From JBAXQQ01 sp037131695 (GTDB lineage Bacteria > Armatimonadota > Hebobacteria > CAIYQO01): a stretch of 37,061 nt of DNA. Each line of letters opens with the position of its first letter. Within the stretch, counting starts at the first letter, position 1. The stretch lies in NCBI GenBank assembly GCA_964638715.1, contig CAZWZF010000049.1, positions 1 through 37,061 of the forward strand, in the 5' to 3' direction. The translations under genes and the position numbers were made by a program. The notes beneath the pieces were generated by a model. The model was given only the letters and a program-made list of their open reading frames with translations, had not been told where the DNA came from and did no database searches. This document shows, piece after piece, positions 20,381 to 28,122 of the stretch.

Positions 20381-21982
20381 TTATGGCGTTCCCAACACGT
20401 CAATTTCCCCGAGTCCAATATAATAATTCTGAGCAATACCAAAATGAAATTTTACTGAACGGACACCGGTGGCAATATATCCTCCGCTGCTCAGTGTCAC
20501 CTTTACTTTAGCAAGGTTACTTCCGGTTGGTACATAAGTACTGGTGGTCGTCACCTGGGTATAGGTCGGGCTACTGGCATAATCTCCGGGTGCGGTATAG
20601 ATGGTGATTGGACATGGTTGATTTCGACCGTTGTTGGACCAACCGATGTAAAAATCGAATTCTTGAATTTTAAACGCGCCTCCCAGATCATACACGACAT
20701 CTGTTCCGCCTCCATTGCCGGCCGTGGCATAAGTGGTCAATGTCGTGGTTGGCGCCACCCCATCCGTGAGGGTCGTCAATCCACCTGAGGAATCCCGATT
20801 CCACGCCCCGCCACTGGCAACAGCATTATAAACGGGAGTTTTACCGTTTATCAAATCAGTGGTAGATACCGAATAAGAGGAGGCTTGATCGGTATATGTG
20901 ACCGCTGCATAGTTTCCAGCCGGATCGCCGATGACGACTATTTCACCAATGCCGATGTAATTATTTTGTGCACCTGCGCCAAATTGAATTTTGATTGAAC
21001 TCGCTGCCGGGACAAGATATTCGTCAGGGGTATTCAGGGTGACCCGTATGCGAGAATGATTATTTCCAGTAGGAGTATAAGAAGTTGTCGTTTTCAATAA
21101 GGTATAGGTAGGATTGTTTGCGTAATTGCCACTGGCCGTATAAATACTCACCTCACAAGGCTGGTTTCTACCGTTATTCGCCCACCCCAAATACAGATCA
21201 AATTCTGATAGGTTATACATGCCACCGAGATCATACACCAAAGTCTTTCCACCCAAACTGCCACCGACCGTGGCAAAGGTATTAAGGTTACCATCCGGTG
21301 TTTGCCCGTCAGTCAATATGGAGATACCACTGGAGCCATCGCGAGACCAGTCCGAGGCATTCCCGGCATATGAGTCGCTATAGACCGAGGCTTTTCCGAT
21401 GAGGATATTATTAGCAGGCAAGGCATACGCCGTGGCTTGATTGGTATAATCGACATTTACCACACATCCAGGAACTATTGCGACATGACCATCGGCGTAA
21501 CTCTTAATAATTTTGCCTGAATGACGCGGTTGTAAGTCAGCTCTCGTCACGCCCCCGGTACCAAGGGATGGAGTACCATCTGCCGTGAGCCAGATAGTCG
21601 AGGGATCACCGACAAGGCATTTTCCATTGCGGATACTCCCGATTGAACAACCGGCGACGCAGGCGGTTACACCATCTGTAGTGCCGTTATACACATAACC
21701 GACCGGCGTATTCTTGCCCGCGGTTGGGCATATAAGCACCTGAGTATCAACACCAATATCCTGCCAGGTGTTGGCAGTGCCGGGCAAAGTTTCCTCATGA
21801 TCCTGACAATACATAGTGATACCAGCCGCAATCTGCCGCTGATTACTCATACACGTCGTCTGCCGTGCCTTTTCACGCGCACGTGCAAATACCGGGAACA
21901 GAATTGCGGCGAGGATGGCAATAATGGCAATTACGACCAGCAATTCGATGAGGGTGAAACCTTTTTGATAAGATTTGTTCAT
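20381..21982 (-). CDS. Prepilin-like H-X9-DG protein with two discoidin-like domains
   Basis: 533 residues, start MNKSYQKGFTLIELL, Cys pair (TTCMSNQRQ, VLICPTAGK) and RHSGKIIKSYADGHVA near residue 150. Residues ~174-345 and ~350-533 are two copies of one module, each starting VDYTNQA/VTYTDQA, then a LTDG motif, (L/V)VYDLGG, a (L/F)Y(L/I)GW(A/S)NNGRNQPC signature and a final YIG(I/L)GEI(V/D)V(I/L)G. This resembles F5/8 type C (discoidin) carbohydrate-binding folds. The ATG overlaps the upstream regulator's stop (ATGA, 21979-21982), and GGAG lies within the regulator's last codons, so translation is coupled to the regulator. Confidence 0.92.
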   Translation of the reverse strand: MNKSYQKGFTLIELLVVIAIIAILAAILFPVFARAREKARQTTCMSNQRQIAAGITMYCQDHEETLPGTANTWQDIGVDTQVLICPTAGKNTPVGYVYNGTTDGVTACVAGCSIGSIRNGKCLVGDPSTIWLTADGTPSLGTGGVTRADLQPRHSGKIIKSYADGHVAIVPGCVVNVDYTNQATAYALPANNILIGKASVYSDSYAGNASDWSRDGSSGISILTDGQTPDGNLNTFATVGGSLGGKTLVYDLGGMYNLSEFDLYLGWANNGRNQPCEVSIYTASGNYANNPTYTLLKTTTSYTPTGNNHSRIRVTLNTPDEYLVPAASSIKIQFGAGAQNNYIGIGEIVVIGDPAGNYAAVTYTDQASSYSVSTTDLINGKTPVYNAVASGGAWNRDSSGGLTTLTDGVAPTTTLTTYATAGNGGGTDVVYDLGGAFKIQEFDFYIGWSNNGRNQPCPITIYTAPGDYASSPTYTQVTTTSTYVPTGSNLAKVKVTLSSGGYIATGVRSVKFHFGIAQNYYIGLGEIDVLGTP

Positions 21983-23142
21983 ACTTTTGCTCCTTTTTTA
22001 GCTTTAGGTATGGCAGGTAATGGTATCTTTTTACCATTGGATTTATTAATAATTTTGTATTCAGCGTAATTAATAGCTGGTATATAACTGGCGGATGGCG
22101 GAATTATGCCTTGTCTTTCCAGACTGATAATTTCCATACATTTGTTGAGAATCTGCTGCAAGTCAAATCCTATATAACTTACAGGTAGCGGACTGTTGGG
22201 ACACAACGGAAAATTGGCATGGGCAACTATAGTTAAATCTTTCGGAACTTTAACACCGGCATCGACCAATCCGGCAATAGTATCTTCCACCAGGTTATCG
22301 TCTGATATAATTATGCCATCAGGACGATCTTCTACTGGTAGTTTCATCATGCAATGCACCGCATTACGGACAGTCTCTGGCGTTGCAGCATTAACTTTCA
22401 ATTGCCAGTATGGTTTTGATTCCATTTGGTGTTCATTAAGTTGGTTAATCAGATTTTCTTCTAACAAATCTGCATATAAATGATAAAGTGAAATATGGGC
22501 TATACGTTTTCTGCCATCAGTGACCATTTTTTCTACAGCTATGTTAATAAAATCATAGTGATTTGGGTAAACAAGTGGAATATCAGGTTCAAATGTATTA
22601 GTATTCGACATCATGGCCACCCGTGGGATGTCGTTAATAATCATTATTTCTGTTCCAAGAAAAGGCCCGAGATCTGATGTGAAAATTACCCCGGCAAGGC
22701 GATGATTTTTCATGTCGTCCAGGAGACGTTCATATTCTTTGTTATCTGTTGGATACGGTTGATAATACATTGAAAACGAACAGTTCGTTTGCGCCATAAA
22801 TTGCCGACATTCATAAAGAATTCCCATAAAAAACCGGGAATGTATGATGTCATATTCCCTGAATGGGAAAACTATGCCAAAACGGGATAAATGCGGAGGA
22901 TTTTCAGCGACAAAAGTACCACATGAACCGTTGGGAACAATGAATCCATCAGACGTGAGAATATCAAATAACCGTTGCATAGTTGCTTTTGCAATCCCCA
23001 AATCTTTCATCAGGTCATCCTGAGTCGGTATCTTGCTGCCGGGCAAAAACTCTCCCTGTACAATGCGCATACGCATAGTATCCAGAGCATCATCTAATCT
23101 ATACGAACGTTTTATTCGATTTTTTATCGGTTTTATATTCAT
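21979..23142 (-). CDS. GntR-type winged helix fused to LacI-type sensor domain
   Basis: 387 residues. Residues ~13-80 form a GntR winged helix (DALDTMRMRIVQGEFLPGSKIPTQDDLMKDLGIAKATMQRLFDILTSDGFIV...GTFV). From ~85 the protein has a periplasmic-binding-protein-like ligand domain as in LacI regulators (FGIVFPFREYDI, HRLAGVIFTSDLGP, DGIIISDDNLVEDTIAGLVDAGVKVPKDLTIVAHANFP), the layout of the arabinose repressor AraR. It probably senses a sugar and controls adjacent genes. No clear ribosome binding site precedes the ATG at 23142. Its stop overlaps the next prepilin gene by ATGA, which makes a regulator-prepilin pair in one transcript. The preceding promoter (23175-23203) suggests its own transcript start. 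Confidence 0.93.
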   Translation of the reverse strand: MNIKPIKNRIKRSYRLDDALDTMRMRIVQGEFLPGSKIPTQDDLMKDLGIAKATMQRLFDILTSDGFIVPNGSCGTFVAENPPHLSRFGIVFPFREYDIIHSRFFMGILYECRQFMAQTNCSFSMYYQPYPTDNKEYERLLDDMKNHRLAGVIFTSDLGPFLGTEIMIINDIPRVAMMSNTNTFEPDIPLVYPNHYDFINIAVEKMVTDGRKRIAHISLYHLYADLLEENLINQLNEHQMESKPYWQLKVNAATPETVRNAVHCMMKLPVEDRPDGIIISDDNLVEDTIAGLVDAGVKVPKDLTIVAHANFPLCPNSPLPVSYIGFDLQQILNKCMEIISLERQGIIPPSASYIPAINYAEYKIINKSNGKKIPLPAIPKAKKGAKV

Positions 23143-23150
23143 TAGTTCAA

Positions 23151-23203
23151 TTAACTTTTGTTTAACCTATACTAAGAATACTTTACGTTAGGTGCTATGT
23201 CAA
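23151..23203 (-). promoter_or_regulatory. Promoter of the GntR-type regulator, with candidate operator
   Basis: Minus strand: -35 TTGACA (plus 23198-23203), 17-base spacer, -10 TATTCT (plus 23175-23180). An imperfect palindrome TTAACTTTTGTTTAA (23151-23165) follows near the expected start site and could be an autoregulatory site. Confidence 0.5.
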
Positions 23204-23366
23204 GAGGAAAATTATATTATTTTTATTAAATTTGCGTTATTCAATTTGACCAGGTTAATAACTTAATCAGTTCTTTTATAGCTTGTTACATTCATTTGGA
23301 TTATCCTATACACAGTTATGAAAACTGGAGTTTGCATTTTTAAGAAAATTCATAAATTAACAACAA

Positions 23367-23679
23367 TCCAAGCCCCAGAGGGGCGATATGTTAATAGCAA
23401 AAGATGATTCTTGTAATATCGAGCTCCGTTAGGGGCGATATGTTAATAATGTTTTATATTAGACTTGTCCGGTAATAAGGATTAAGATATTTTGAGGCTA
23501 TTTTTGTATCAGGCAAGGCGTTTATTTTACGCATTATCAAGTTGATAAACGTAAAATAAAAAACGCTGAATGGTGCAAAAAGAGTCCAAAAGATAATGAT
23601 TATTATTCCCGGACAAGTCTATTAAGAACTGGGAATGAAATATATAACCATTTCACATGTCGCCCCTCTGGGGCTTGGA
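23367..23679. repeat. Cluster of three GC-palindrome/ATGTTAATAG repeats
   Basis: Copy one (23367-23398) is TCCAAGCCCCAGAGGGGCGA plus ATGTTAATAGC-type tail; copy two (23421-23450) is GAGCTCCGTTAGGGGCGATA plus TGTTAATAAT; copy three (23660-23679) is the exact reverse complement of the first 20 bases of copy one. The tail is shared with the elements at 41-68 and 7741-7770, whose GC-rich heads differ. This defines one family with a variable palindromic head and a conserved tail. Confidence 0.8.
23460..23621. mobile_element. TA-flanked MITE-like element
   Basis: 162 bases with 13-base perfect inverted ends TAGACTTGTCCGG and CCGGACAAGTCTA; partial complementarity continues through most of the element to the centre (TTTATTTTACG and CGTAAAATAAA). 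The TA at each edge fits insertion at TA as in the IS630/mariner group, but no transposase is present. It lies within the repeat cluster at 23367-23679. Confidence 0.65.
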
Positions 23680-23820
23680 TTGTATTTAAAGATGGATTTT
23701 TTCTAAAATTTATATCTATTGTATTTAAATACTATAAACATCTTACCTCGCTGGGGTTATTTTTGTATATAAATGTTAGCTTTTATAAAATATATACAAG
23801 AACGATACATCTTATTTAGT

Positions 23821-24864
23821 TTACAGAAAAGGATTATTATTGAAATTTATCGTTAGAACTTTACCGTATAATTGCCAATCCATAAAGTCGAGGAAAACGC
23901 ACCAATCGTCGATACCATGGTTATGGCCGCCTTTGCGGAAAAATATGCCGATTTGTTTTGGTGCATTAAGAAACTTATATGCTTCTTTGGCGGCGGTGTG
24001 GGTTTGCCAGGTGCCGGTGGGATTTGCCCACAAGTCATCAAGTGCTTCGGTGGTCAGCAATGGTCGCGGGGCGATGAGTGCCTTTAGAAAATGCTGGTCA
24101 AATGGTAGCTCATTCTCGCGTCCGATATAATCTTTGAAATCTGGGTTGAACCAATAAGGTACTGCTTGCATGATGTTTGTTATAGTTTCTGATTCTGGTC
24201 CCTGGTATTTATATGAGCCGGCACCGCCGCAGCCAGAATTATTGGGGGATGTTACGGCTATTCTATCATCAGTTGCGCCTGCCAGCAATGCCGCCTTGCC
24301 GCCTCGGGAATGTCCGACAATGCCTATTTTAGATGAGTCTGCAAATGACATCTTTTCGAGGACATCGACACAGCGGTGGTAGCCCCATGCCCAGGCAGAT
24401 AACGCGCCGTAGTTTCCTTCCGGATATACGGAATAGATGCCGGAATCACGATTGGAATTGTAGTTGTCATGTGCTATCTCAACTCGGTTGAATTGCGCAA
24501 ATATATTCCCGCGACGAATAATTTCAGCACTCACTTCATCGGAAGCATATTTCCAACATCCATCGCCATTAAGTACAACTGGAAATGGTCCGTCACCCGG
24601 CGGTATAAGCAGCGTCATGATAAAAGAAAATGATTTATCGGTTATTACCCGGATTGACATGAAACGCGTCTCGGACAATGCGGCTACAGATGCCGTATGC
24701 AATATTTCATATTCTGTGCATTCCGGTACCGGCGGCATTCCGCCGTATTCAATACCCACAATAATATCGCGCATTTCAATACGCCGACGCTGCCAGTCAT
24801 CAACAGTTATAACCGGCGTGCCGTCCGCAAACATAAACAAATTCTGTAATTCACTATTTGTCAT
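23821..24864 (-). CDS. CE15-like alpha/beta-hydrolase (glucuronoyl esterase-type)
   Basis: 347 residues from the ATG at 24864, chosen because GGAG lies 10 bases upstream; the frame is open further to 24912. Motifs match carbohydrate esterase family 15 and relatives: YPEGNYGALSAWAWGYHRCVD, the nucleophile elbow GHSRGGKAALLAGA (Ser near 184), NNSGCGGAG, YWFNPDFKDY, LPFDQHFLKALIAPRPLL and a catalytic-type His in GGHNHGIDDW. CE15 enzymes cleave esters of (4-O-methyl)glucuronate. It lacks a signal peptide, so unlike most characterised members it is probably cytoplasmic, acting on imported fragments. It follows a URO-D-fold gene and an MFS transporter on the same strand. The exact substrate is uncertain; acetyl-xylan-type esterase activity is the alternative. 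Confidence 0.88.
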   Translation of the reverse strand: MTNSELQNLFMFADGTPVITVDDWQRRRIEMRDIIVGIEYGGMPPVPECTEYEILHTASVAALSETRFMSIRVITDKSFSFIMTLLIPPGDGPFPVVLNGDGCWKYASDEVSAEIIRRGNIFAQFNRVEIAHDNYNSNRDSGIYSVYPEGNYGALSAWAWGYHRCVDVLEKMSFADSSKIGIVGHSRGGKAALLAGATDDRIAVTSPNNSGCGGAGSYKYQGPESETITNIMQAVPYWFNPDFKDYIGRENELPFDQHFLKALIAPRPLLTTEALDDLWANPTGTWQTHTAAKEAYKFLNAPKQIGIFFRKGGHNHGIDDWCVFLDFMDWQLYGKVLTINFNNNPFL

Positions 24865-24920
24865 AATAAATATTCTCCGGAACATATTTGAATTAAAAAT
24901 TAAAGAGAACAATACATGAT

Positions 24921-24962
24921 GTGACAGACACCTTCATGGCTTCGCCACTTGGTGTCAGTCAC
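24921..24962. repeat. Hairpin repeat upstream of the esterase gene
   Basis: GTGACAGACACC (24921-24932) and GGTGTCAGTCAC (24951-24962) pair at 11 of 12 positions around an 18-base loop. It looks like an intergenic palindromic repeat and lies 57 bases before the esterase start on the minus strand. Confidence 0.6.
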
Positions 24963-24971
24963 TGATTGTCG

Positions 24972-25006
24972 TTGAAAACTGAAAACTGAAAACTATACAC
25001 TGAAAA
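24972..25006. repeat. Short tandem GAAAACT tract
   Basis: The unit TGAAAAC(T) recurs four times in 24972-25006, directly past the stop of the URO-D gene at 25008. It belongs to the low-complexity tails seen after several genes in this window. Confidence 0.6.
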
Positions 25007-25007
25007 C

Positions 25008-26105
25008 TTACCTATGCCCAAACTCGTTGCACAAATCCAGGTATAGCTTTACCGCTTCTACCGGAGTGTTCCAGGTGAATTCGTTGCCGATACGCATGTG
25101 GTATCCGCCGGACATTTGTGCGGTTTCTACCATGCGATATACCATAGCGGTGATTTCTTCCGGGTTGTTGCGTGCAAGGATACGGGTATCGCCTTCGCCA
25201 GCGAGGAATGGATTGTCGTATTTGCGGGCTATTTTGCATAAGTCGGTATATGGCTCGCATAGCACGCCGCAGGCACCAAGCGCCATTACATCATCGACAT
25301 ATTCATCCAGGCATCCGTCAGAGATGAAGATAACTTCTTTCCCGGCGTCTTTTACAATACTCCAGAACTCTTCGTAATGCGGGAAGATATATTTGTGCAT
25401 CCATTTTGGCGAACATACCGGGCCGCGGGTATTGACGATGTCGTCGTGGCAGGTGATGAAGTTTACCGGCAGTCGGGCAAAAGCGCGGAACAGGCGGCGG
25501 TTCAATTCGGCGAATTCGTCCATCAACCGTTCAAACCGTTCGTCCAGGCAGGTTTCCAGAAACATATCCCAGCCAAAACAAAGCAGCGGCCACATGAACA
25601 TAGTCTGGTAAGTTCCCGCCATAGCGGTTGAGCCTTCCGGTGCTTTATCTCCCCATTCGGCGGGATATTGGGCACGAAAATAATCGTATAGCGCGTCCTC
25701 GCTGCGAAAATCCCAGGCGGTGACGATACCGGTATTGCGGAAATCGCCTTTTTCCAGCGGTGAGAAAGCGAAAACCTGTTCAGGACTGGTAAAGTTTTGC
25801 CCGAAATCCCAGTGATATGTAATGCCGTCTCCCCAGCGTACTACATGCCTTCCGTCAGCATCGACATCGTGGGTGTTAATATCCAGGTTCAGCTTGGGAC
25901 GCGGTCGCGGCGTGTCAGTCGCGGGGATATCAACATTCAATTTCGGATATATCTCTGCCAATCGCTTCCGGCATTGTTGCGGATGCTCGTAATAATCAAT
26001 GCCGGTGATGAAGGTCTCTGCATCCGGGCATCCCAAATATTCCCAATGCGGAATATCCTTCGGTCTCATACCCATTAATGCCTGGTTTTGAATGCTGTAT
26101 GCCAT
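25008..26105 (-). CDS. Second uroporphyrinogen decarboxylase-fold protein
   Basis: 365 residues. Superfamily features include a substrate/cofactor-side GYHWDFG-like stretch (ITYHWDFGQNF), ETCLDERFERLMDEFAELNRRLFRAF, the core-strand pattern HDDIVNTRGPVCSPKWMHKYIFPHYEEFWSIVKDAGKEVIFISDG and ACGVLCEPYTDL, and a C-terminal IGNEFTWNTPVEAVKLYLDL. It differs clearly from the 12231-13346 protein and lacks that protein's histidine cluster. A GGTGG site lies six bases before the ATG. It stands between an MFS transporter and a CE15-like esterase, so a role in using methylated or otherwise modified sugars is possible, but this is inference. Confidence 0.88.
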   Translation of the reverse strand: MAYSIQNQALMGMRPKDIPHWEYLGCPDAETFITGIDYYEHPQQCRKRLAEIYPKLNVDIPATDTPRPRPKLNLDINTHDVDADGRHVVRWGDGITYHWDFGQNFTSPEQVFAFSPLEKGDFRNTGIVTAWDFRSEDALYDYFRAQYPAEWGDKAPEGSTAMAGTYQTMFMWPLLCFGWDMFLETCLDERFERLMDEFAELNRRLFRAFARLPVNFITCHDDIVNTRGPVCSPKWMHKYIFPHYEEFWSIVKDAGKEVIFISDGCLDEYVDDVMALGACGVLCEPYTDLCKIARKYDNPFLAGEGDTRILARNNPEEITAMVYRMVETAQMSGGYHMRIGNEFTWNTPVEAVKLYLDLCNEFGHR

Positions 26106-26135
26106 AATAAACCACCCATATAATTAGTTGAGCAA

Positions 26136-26165
26136 ATACTATTCTTATCGTGCGGCGGGTGTCAA
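26136..26165 (-). promoter_or_regulatory. Candidate promoter of the URO-D/esterase genes
   Basis: Minus strand: perfect -35 TTGACA (plus 26160-26165), 18-base spacer, -10 TAGTAT (plus 26136-26141). It gives a leader of about 25 bases before the ATG at 26105. Confidence 0.5.
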
Positions 26166-26170
26166 GGAGA

Positions 26171-26190
26171 AATTACGAATTACGAATTAT
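26171..26190. repeat. AATTACGAATTACGAATT simple repeat
   Basis: Nested AATTACG units; an inverted copy lies at 26431-26450, so the pair flanks the larger repeat at 26200-26398. A third tract is at 36501-36533. Confidence 0.6.
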
Positions 26191-26199
26191 GTTTGTTAT

Positions 26200-26398
26200 T
26201 GCAAAACCTGATTTTTCAAATGTTTAAGTTGCAGGTTTGTGGTAGGCGAAAACCACCCCGACCTTCGGCCACCCCTCCTTGTCAAGGAGGGGAGTTTAAA
26301 ACGAAGGTTTTGATTATTAAAGCAGCCATTATTTTATCAAGTAACTATCATAACTCCCCTCCTTGACAAGGAAGGGGTAGGGGGTGGTTGGGGTGATT
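26200..26398. repeat. ~200-base palindromic repeat element, copy 1
   Basis: Contains ACCACCCC...CCCCTCCTTG/AAGGAGGGG near its left side and CCCCTCCTTG...AAGGGGTAGGGGGTGG near its right side, so each end is a hairpin and the ends are mutually inverted. The central part (GAAGGTTTTGATT...TTTATCAAGTAACTATCATAA) is shared with the second copy at 33905-34103 with few differences. No coding capacity. It fills most of the space between the MFS and URO-D genes. Confidence 0.85.
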
Positions 26399-26430
26399 AT
26401 ATATTTAGTATGGTTTTGCATGAGCCTGCA

Positions 26431-26450
26431 TAATTCGTAATTCGTAATTC
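26431..26450. repeat. Inverted copy of the AATTACG simple repeat
   Basis: TAATTCGTAATTCGTAATTC is the reverse complement of the tract at 26171-26190. It ends six bases before the MFS stop codon. Confidence 0.6.
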
Positions 26451-26455
26451 ATCCA

Positions 26456-27733
26456 TCACTCCGGCGCAAATTCCGCCTGTACTCCCCTCGTTTCCGGTAT
26501 TCGGGTTGATATTATCAGCGAGGTCATTGATAGTATGAACAGGAGGATGAATAATGTCAGGTATGCCTGTGACGGGTAGATGATGCCGGTTGGCGTCACG
26601 GTGGCGGAAGAACGGAATTTGTCTAAAATTAACCCAGCAATAGTCGTTATTATTGCAACCCCGACGTATGCCAGGCCATTTATCACCGCGACGGATTGTG
26701 CTACATGCTCTGGTCGGTTCAACTCTTTCATGGTTGAGTTTATCGCCGGCATTCCTATTGTTTGTGTTGATAATATCAAAAAGCTGATAAAGAAATAAAT
26801 TGTGGGAACATGAATAATTACGCCAATAATCAACATCAGGGTTGCCGTCGACAGCATTAATGGCACTGTGATAAGAATCGGTTTTCGCCGGTTGCCCATC
26901 CAGCGAATTATCATGCCGCCGCTTAAATTGCAAACAGCGCATACCACCATCATCAACAGCATACATAATGACGCCTGGGCAGAAGAAAAATTGGCGAAAT
27001 CCTGAAGGAACTTTTTACCGAGGGTGACTTGCATCATAAACATGATAGAGAAATTTATCAATCCGGCAACCAGCAACGGCAAATTGCTGCGTCGTTTTAC
27101 GATATCGATAACAGGTTGGAATGAAAAAGGTTTAAGATGGCTGAAATCTTCAACGGGCAAACGACGCAATATAACCAGTCCGGCTATAAGAAAGAGCGAT
27201 GTGGCACCGGCAACCCAGAGCAGCGTTTCGCGCCAGCCGAATATTGTTGATGCCCAGTTGAATGGCGACATGGCAAGTACTCCACCGATGCTGCCGCTGA
27301 AACCTATGAAACCTAAAATTATGGCAAATGAAGCCGGCGAAAAAAGGATATTTACCTCGCGCAATAGACTGAGGAAAAGACAGCTTGCGCCAAGTGATGT
27401 TAATACTCGTCCCAGGTAAAGTGCCCATAATTCGTGGGATAGCGGAAAGATGACAGAACCTATGAGCATTAACAAACCACCCCACATCAACACCCGCCGA
27501 CCACCCAGTCTATCCGCGGCGATGCCAACAAAAAGCTGCATACCAGCATAGATATACATAAACATCGCACTGAGACCGGTGACATCAGATGCTGATAATT
27601 GCAGTTCTGTCTGGAGTCGGTTAAAAATTGTACCGGGGATAGCTGAACGCTGAAAATACGAAATAAGATAGATTCCGCACATGCTGAGCAGTGCCGCCAA
27701 TTCCCATCGTTTCGCCAATATTCGGCTCAACAT
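26456..27733 (-). CDS. MFS transporter
   Basis: 425 residues with about 12 hydrophobic segments. The loop between segments 2 and 3 has the MFS motif A form (ADRLGGRRVLMWGG), and the third/fourth region has LYLGRVLTSLGASC. A second half repeats the fold (FSIMFMMQV, MLLMMVVCAVCNLSGGMIIRWMGNRRKPI). It is an inner-membrane secondary transporter; the substrate cannot be read from sequence. As the first gene of the minus-strand block with a URO-D protein, a CE15-like esterase and a sugar-type regulator, it may import an oligosaccharide or uronate. No clear ribosome binding site precedes the ATG at 27733. Confidence 0.92.
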   Translation of the reverse strand: MLSRILAKRWELAALLSMCGIYLISYFQRSAIPGTIFNRLQTELQLSASDVTGLSAMFMYIYAGMQLFVGIAADRLGGRRVLMWGGLLMLIGSVIFPLSHELWALYLGRVLTSLGASCLFLSLLREVNILFSPASFAIILGFIGFSGSIGGVLAMSPFNWASTIFGWRETLLWVAGATSLFLIAGLVILRRLPVEDFSHLKPFSFQPVIDIVKRRSNLPLLVAGLINFSIMFMMQVTLGKKFLQDFANFSSAQASLCMLLMMVVCAVCNLSGGMIIRWMGNRRKPILITVPLMLSTATLMLIIGVIIHVPTIYFFISFLILSTQTIGMPAINSTMKELNRPEHVAQSVAVINGLAYVGVAIITTIAGLILDKFRSSATVTPTGIIYPSQAYLTLFILLFILSMTSLIISTRIPETRGVQAEFAPE

Positions 27734-28036
27734 GGAAATATGTTCAGGAATCGCCGCGTCAAACTCTGACTGTTCATCTATTAATTTATCGTCAACCTGG
27801 TTTTGTATGGTGTGCTCCCGCAGCTAATGATACGCTACCGGGTACGGGTCTGGCAATTGGTTTTTTTATGATTTTCGTGTATTTCGTGGTTAAATAAAGA
27901 TTGGTCATGCTGTTTGCGCCTTTGCAGATGGTCATGTTGCTAATGAAATAAATATCGGTAAAAATGATATACCTGTAAAATAAATTTTAAACATAATCGA
28001 TTAAATTGCAATTATAAATAATGTTGCGCAGATACA

Positions 28037-28065
28037 TTGACAAGTTATCGGAAGATTAGTAAAAT
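28037..28065 (+). promoter_or_regulatory. Promoter of prepilin cluster 2
   Basis: TTGACA (28037-28042), 17-base spacer, TAAAAT (28060-28065). The same -10 and spacing occur before the genes at 30346 and 32728. Confidence 0.75.
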
Positions 28066-28074
28066 TCAATTTAT

Positions 28075-28094
28075 ATTTCATACTATAATGAAAT
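28075..28094. promoter_or_regulatory. Candidate operator after the 28037 promoter
   Basis: Perfect inverted repeat ATTTCAT - six bases - ATGAAAT, beginning ten bases after the -10, so it would cover the transcription start. Confidence 0.45.
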
Positions 28095-28122
28095 TCTAAT
28101 ATTTATTAAAAGGGGGTAAATC

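Larger units (their letters stand above)
23143..23820. other. Gene-free region with repeat family copies and an inserted MITE
   Basis: Bases 23175-23203 hold the regulator's promoter. From 23367 to 23679 there are three GGGGCGAYATGTTAATAG-type repeats and a 162-base TA-flanked element. The rest is AT-rich with no supported gene. Confidence 0.75.
27734..28122. other. Divergent intergenic region before prepilin cluster 2
   Basis: A 389-base AT-rich stretch between the minus-strand transporter and plus-strand prepilins. Its right part holds a strong promoter and an inverted repeat (28037-28094). I see no gene in the rest. Confidence 0.7.

Noticed and set aside
12231..26105. Heme biosynthesis role for the URO-D-fold proteins
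   Set aside because: No other tetrapyrrole genes are nearby, the two proteins differ strongly from each other, and both lie in sugar-related operons.
26397..26966. 189-codon minus-strand frame overlapping the MFS gene end
   Set aside because: It lies out of frame within the transporter's coding sequence and the adjacent repeat, and its product has no recognisable features.
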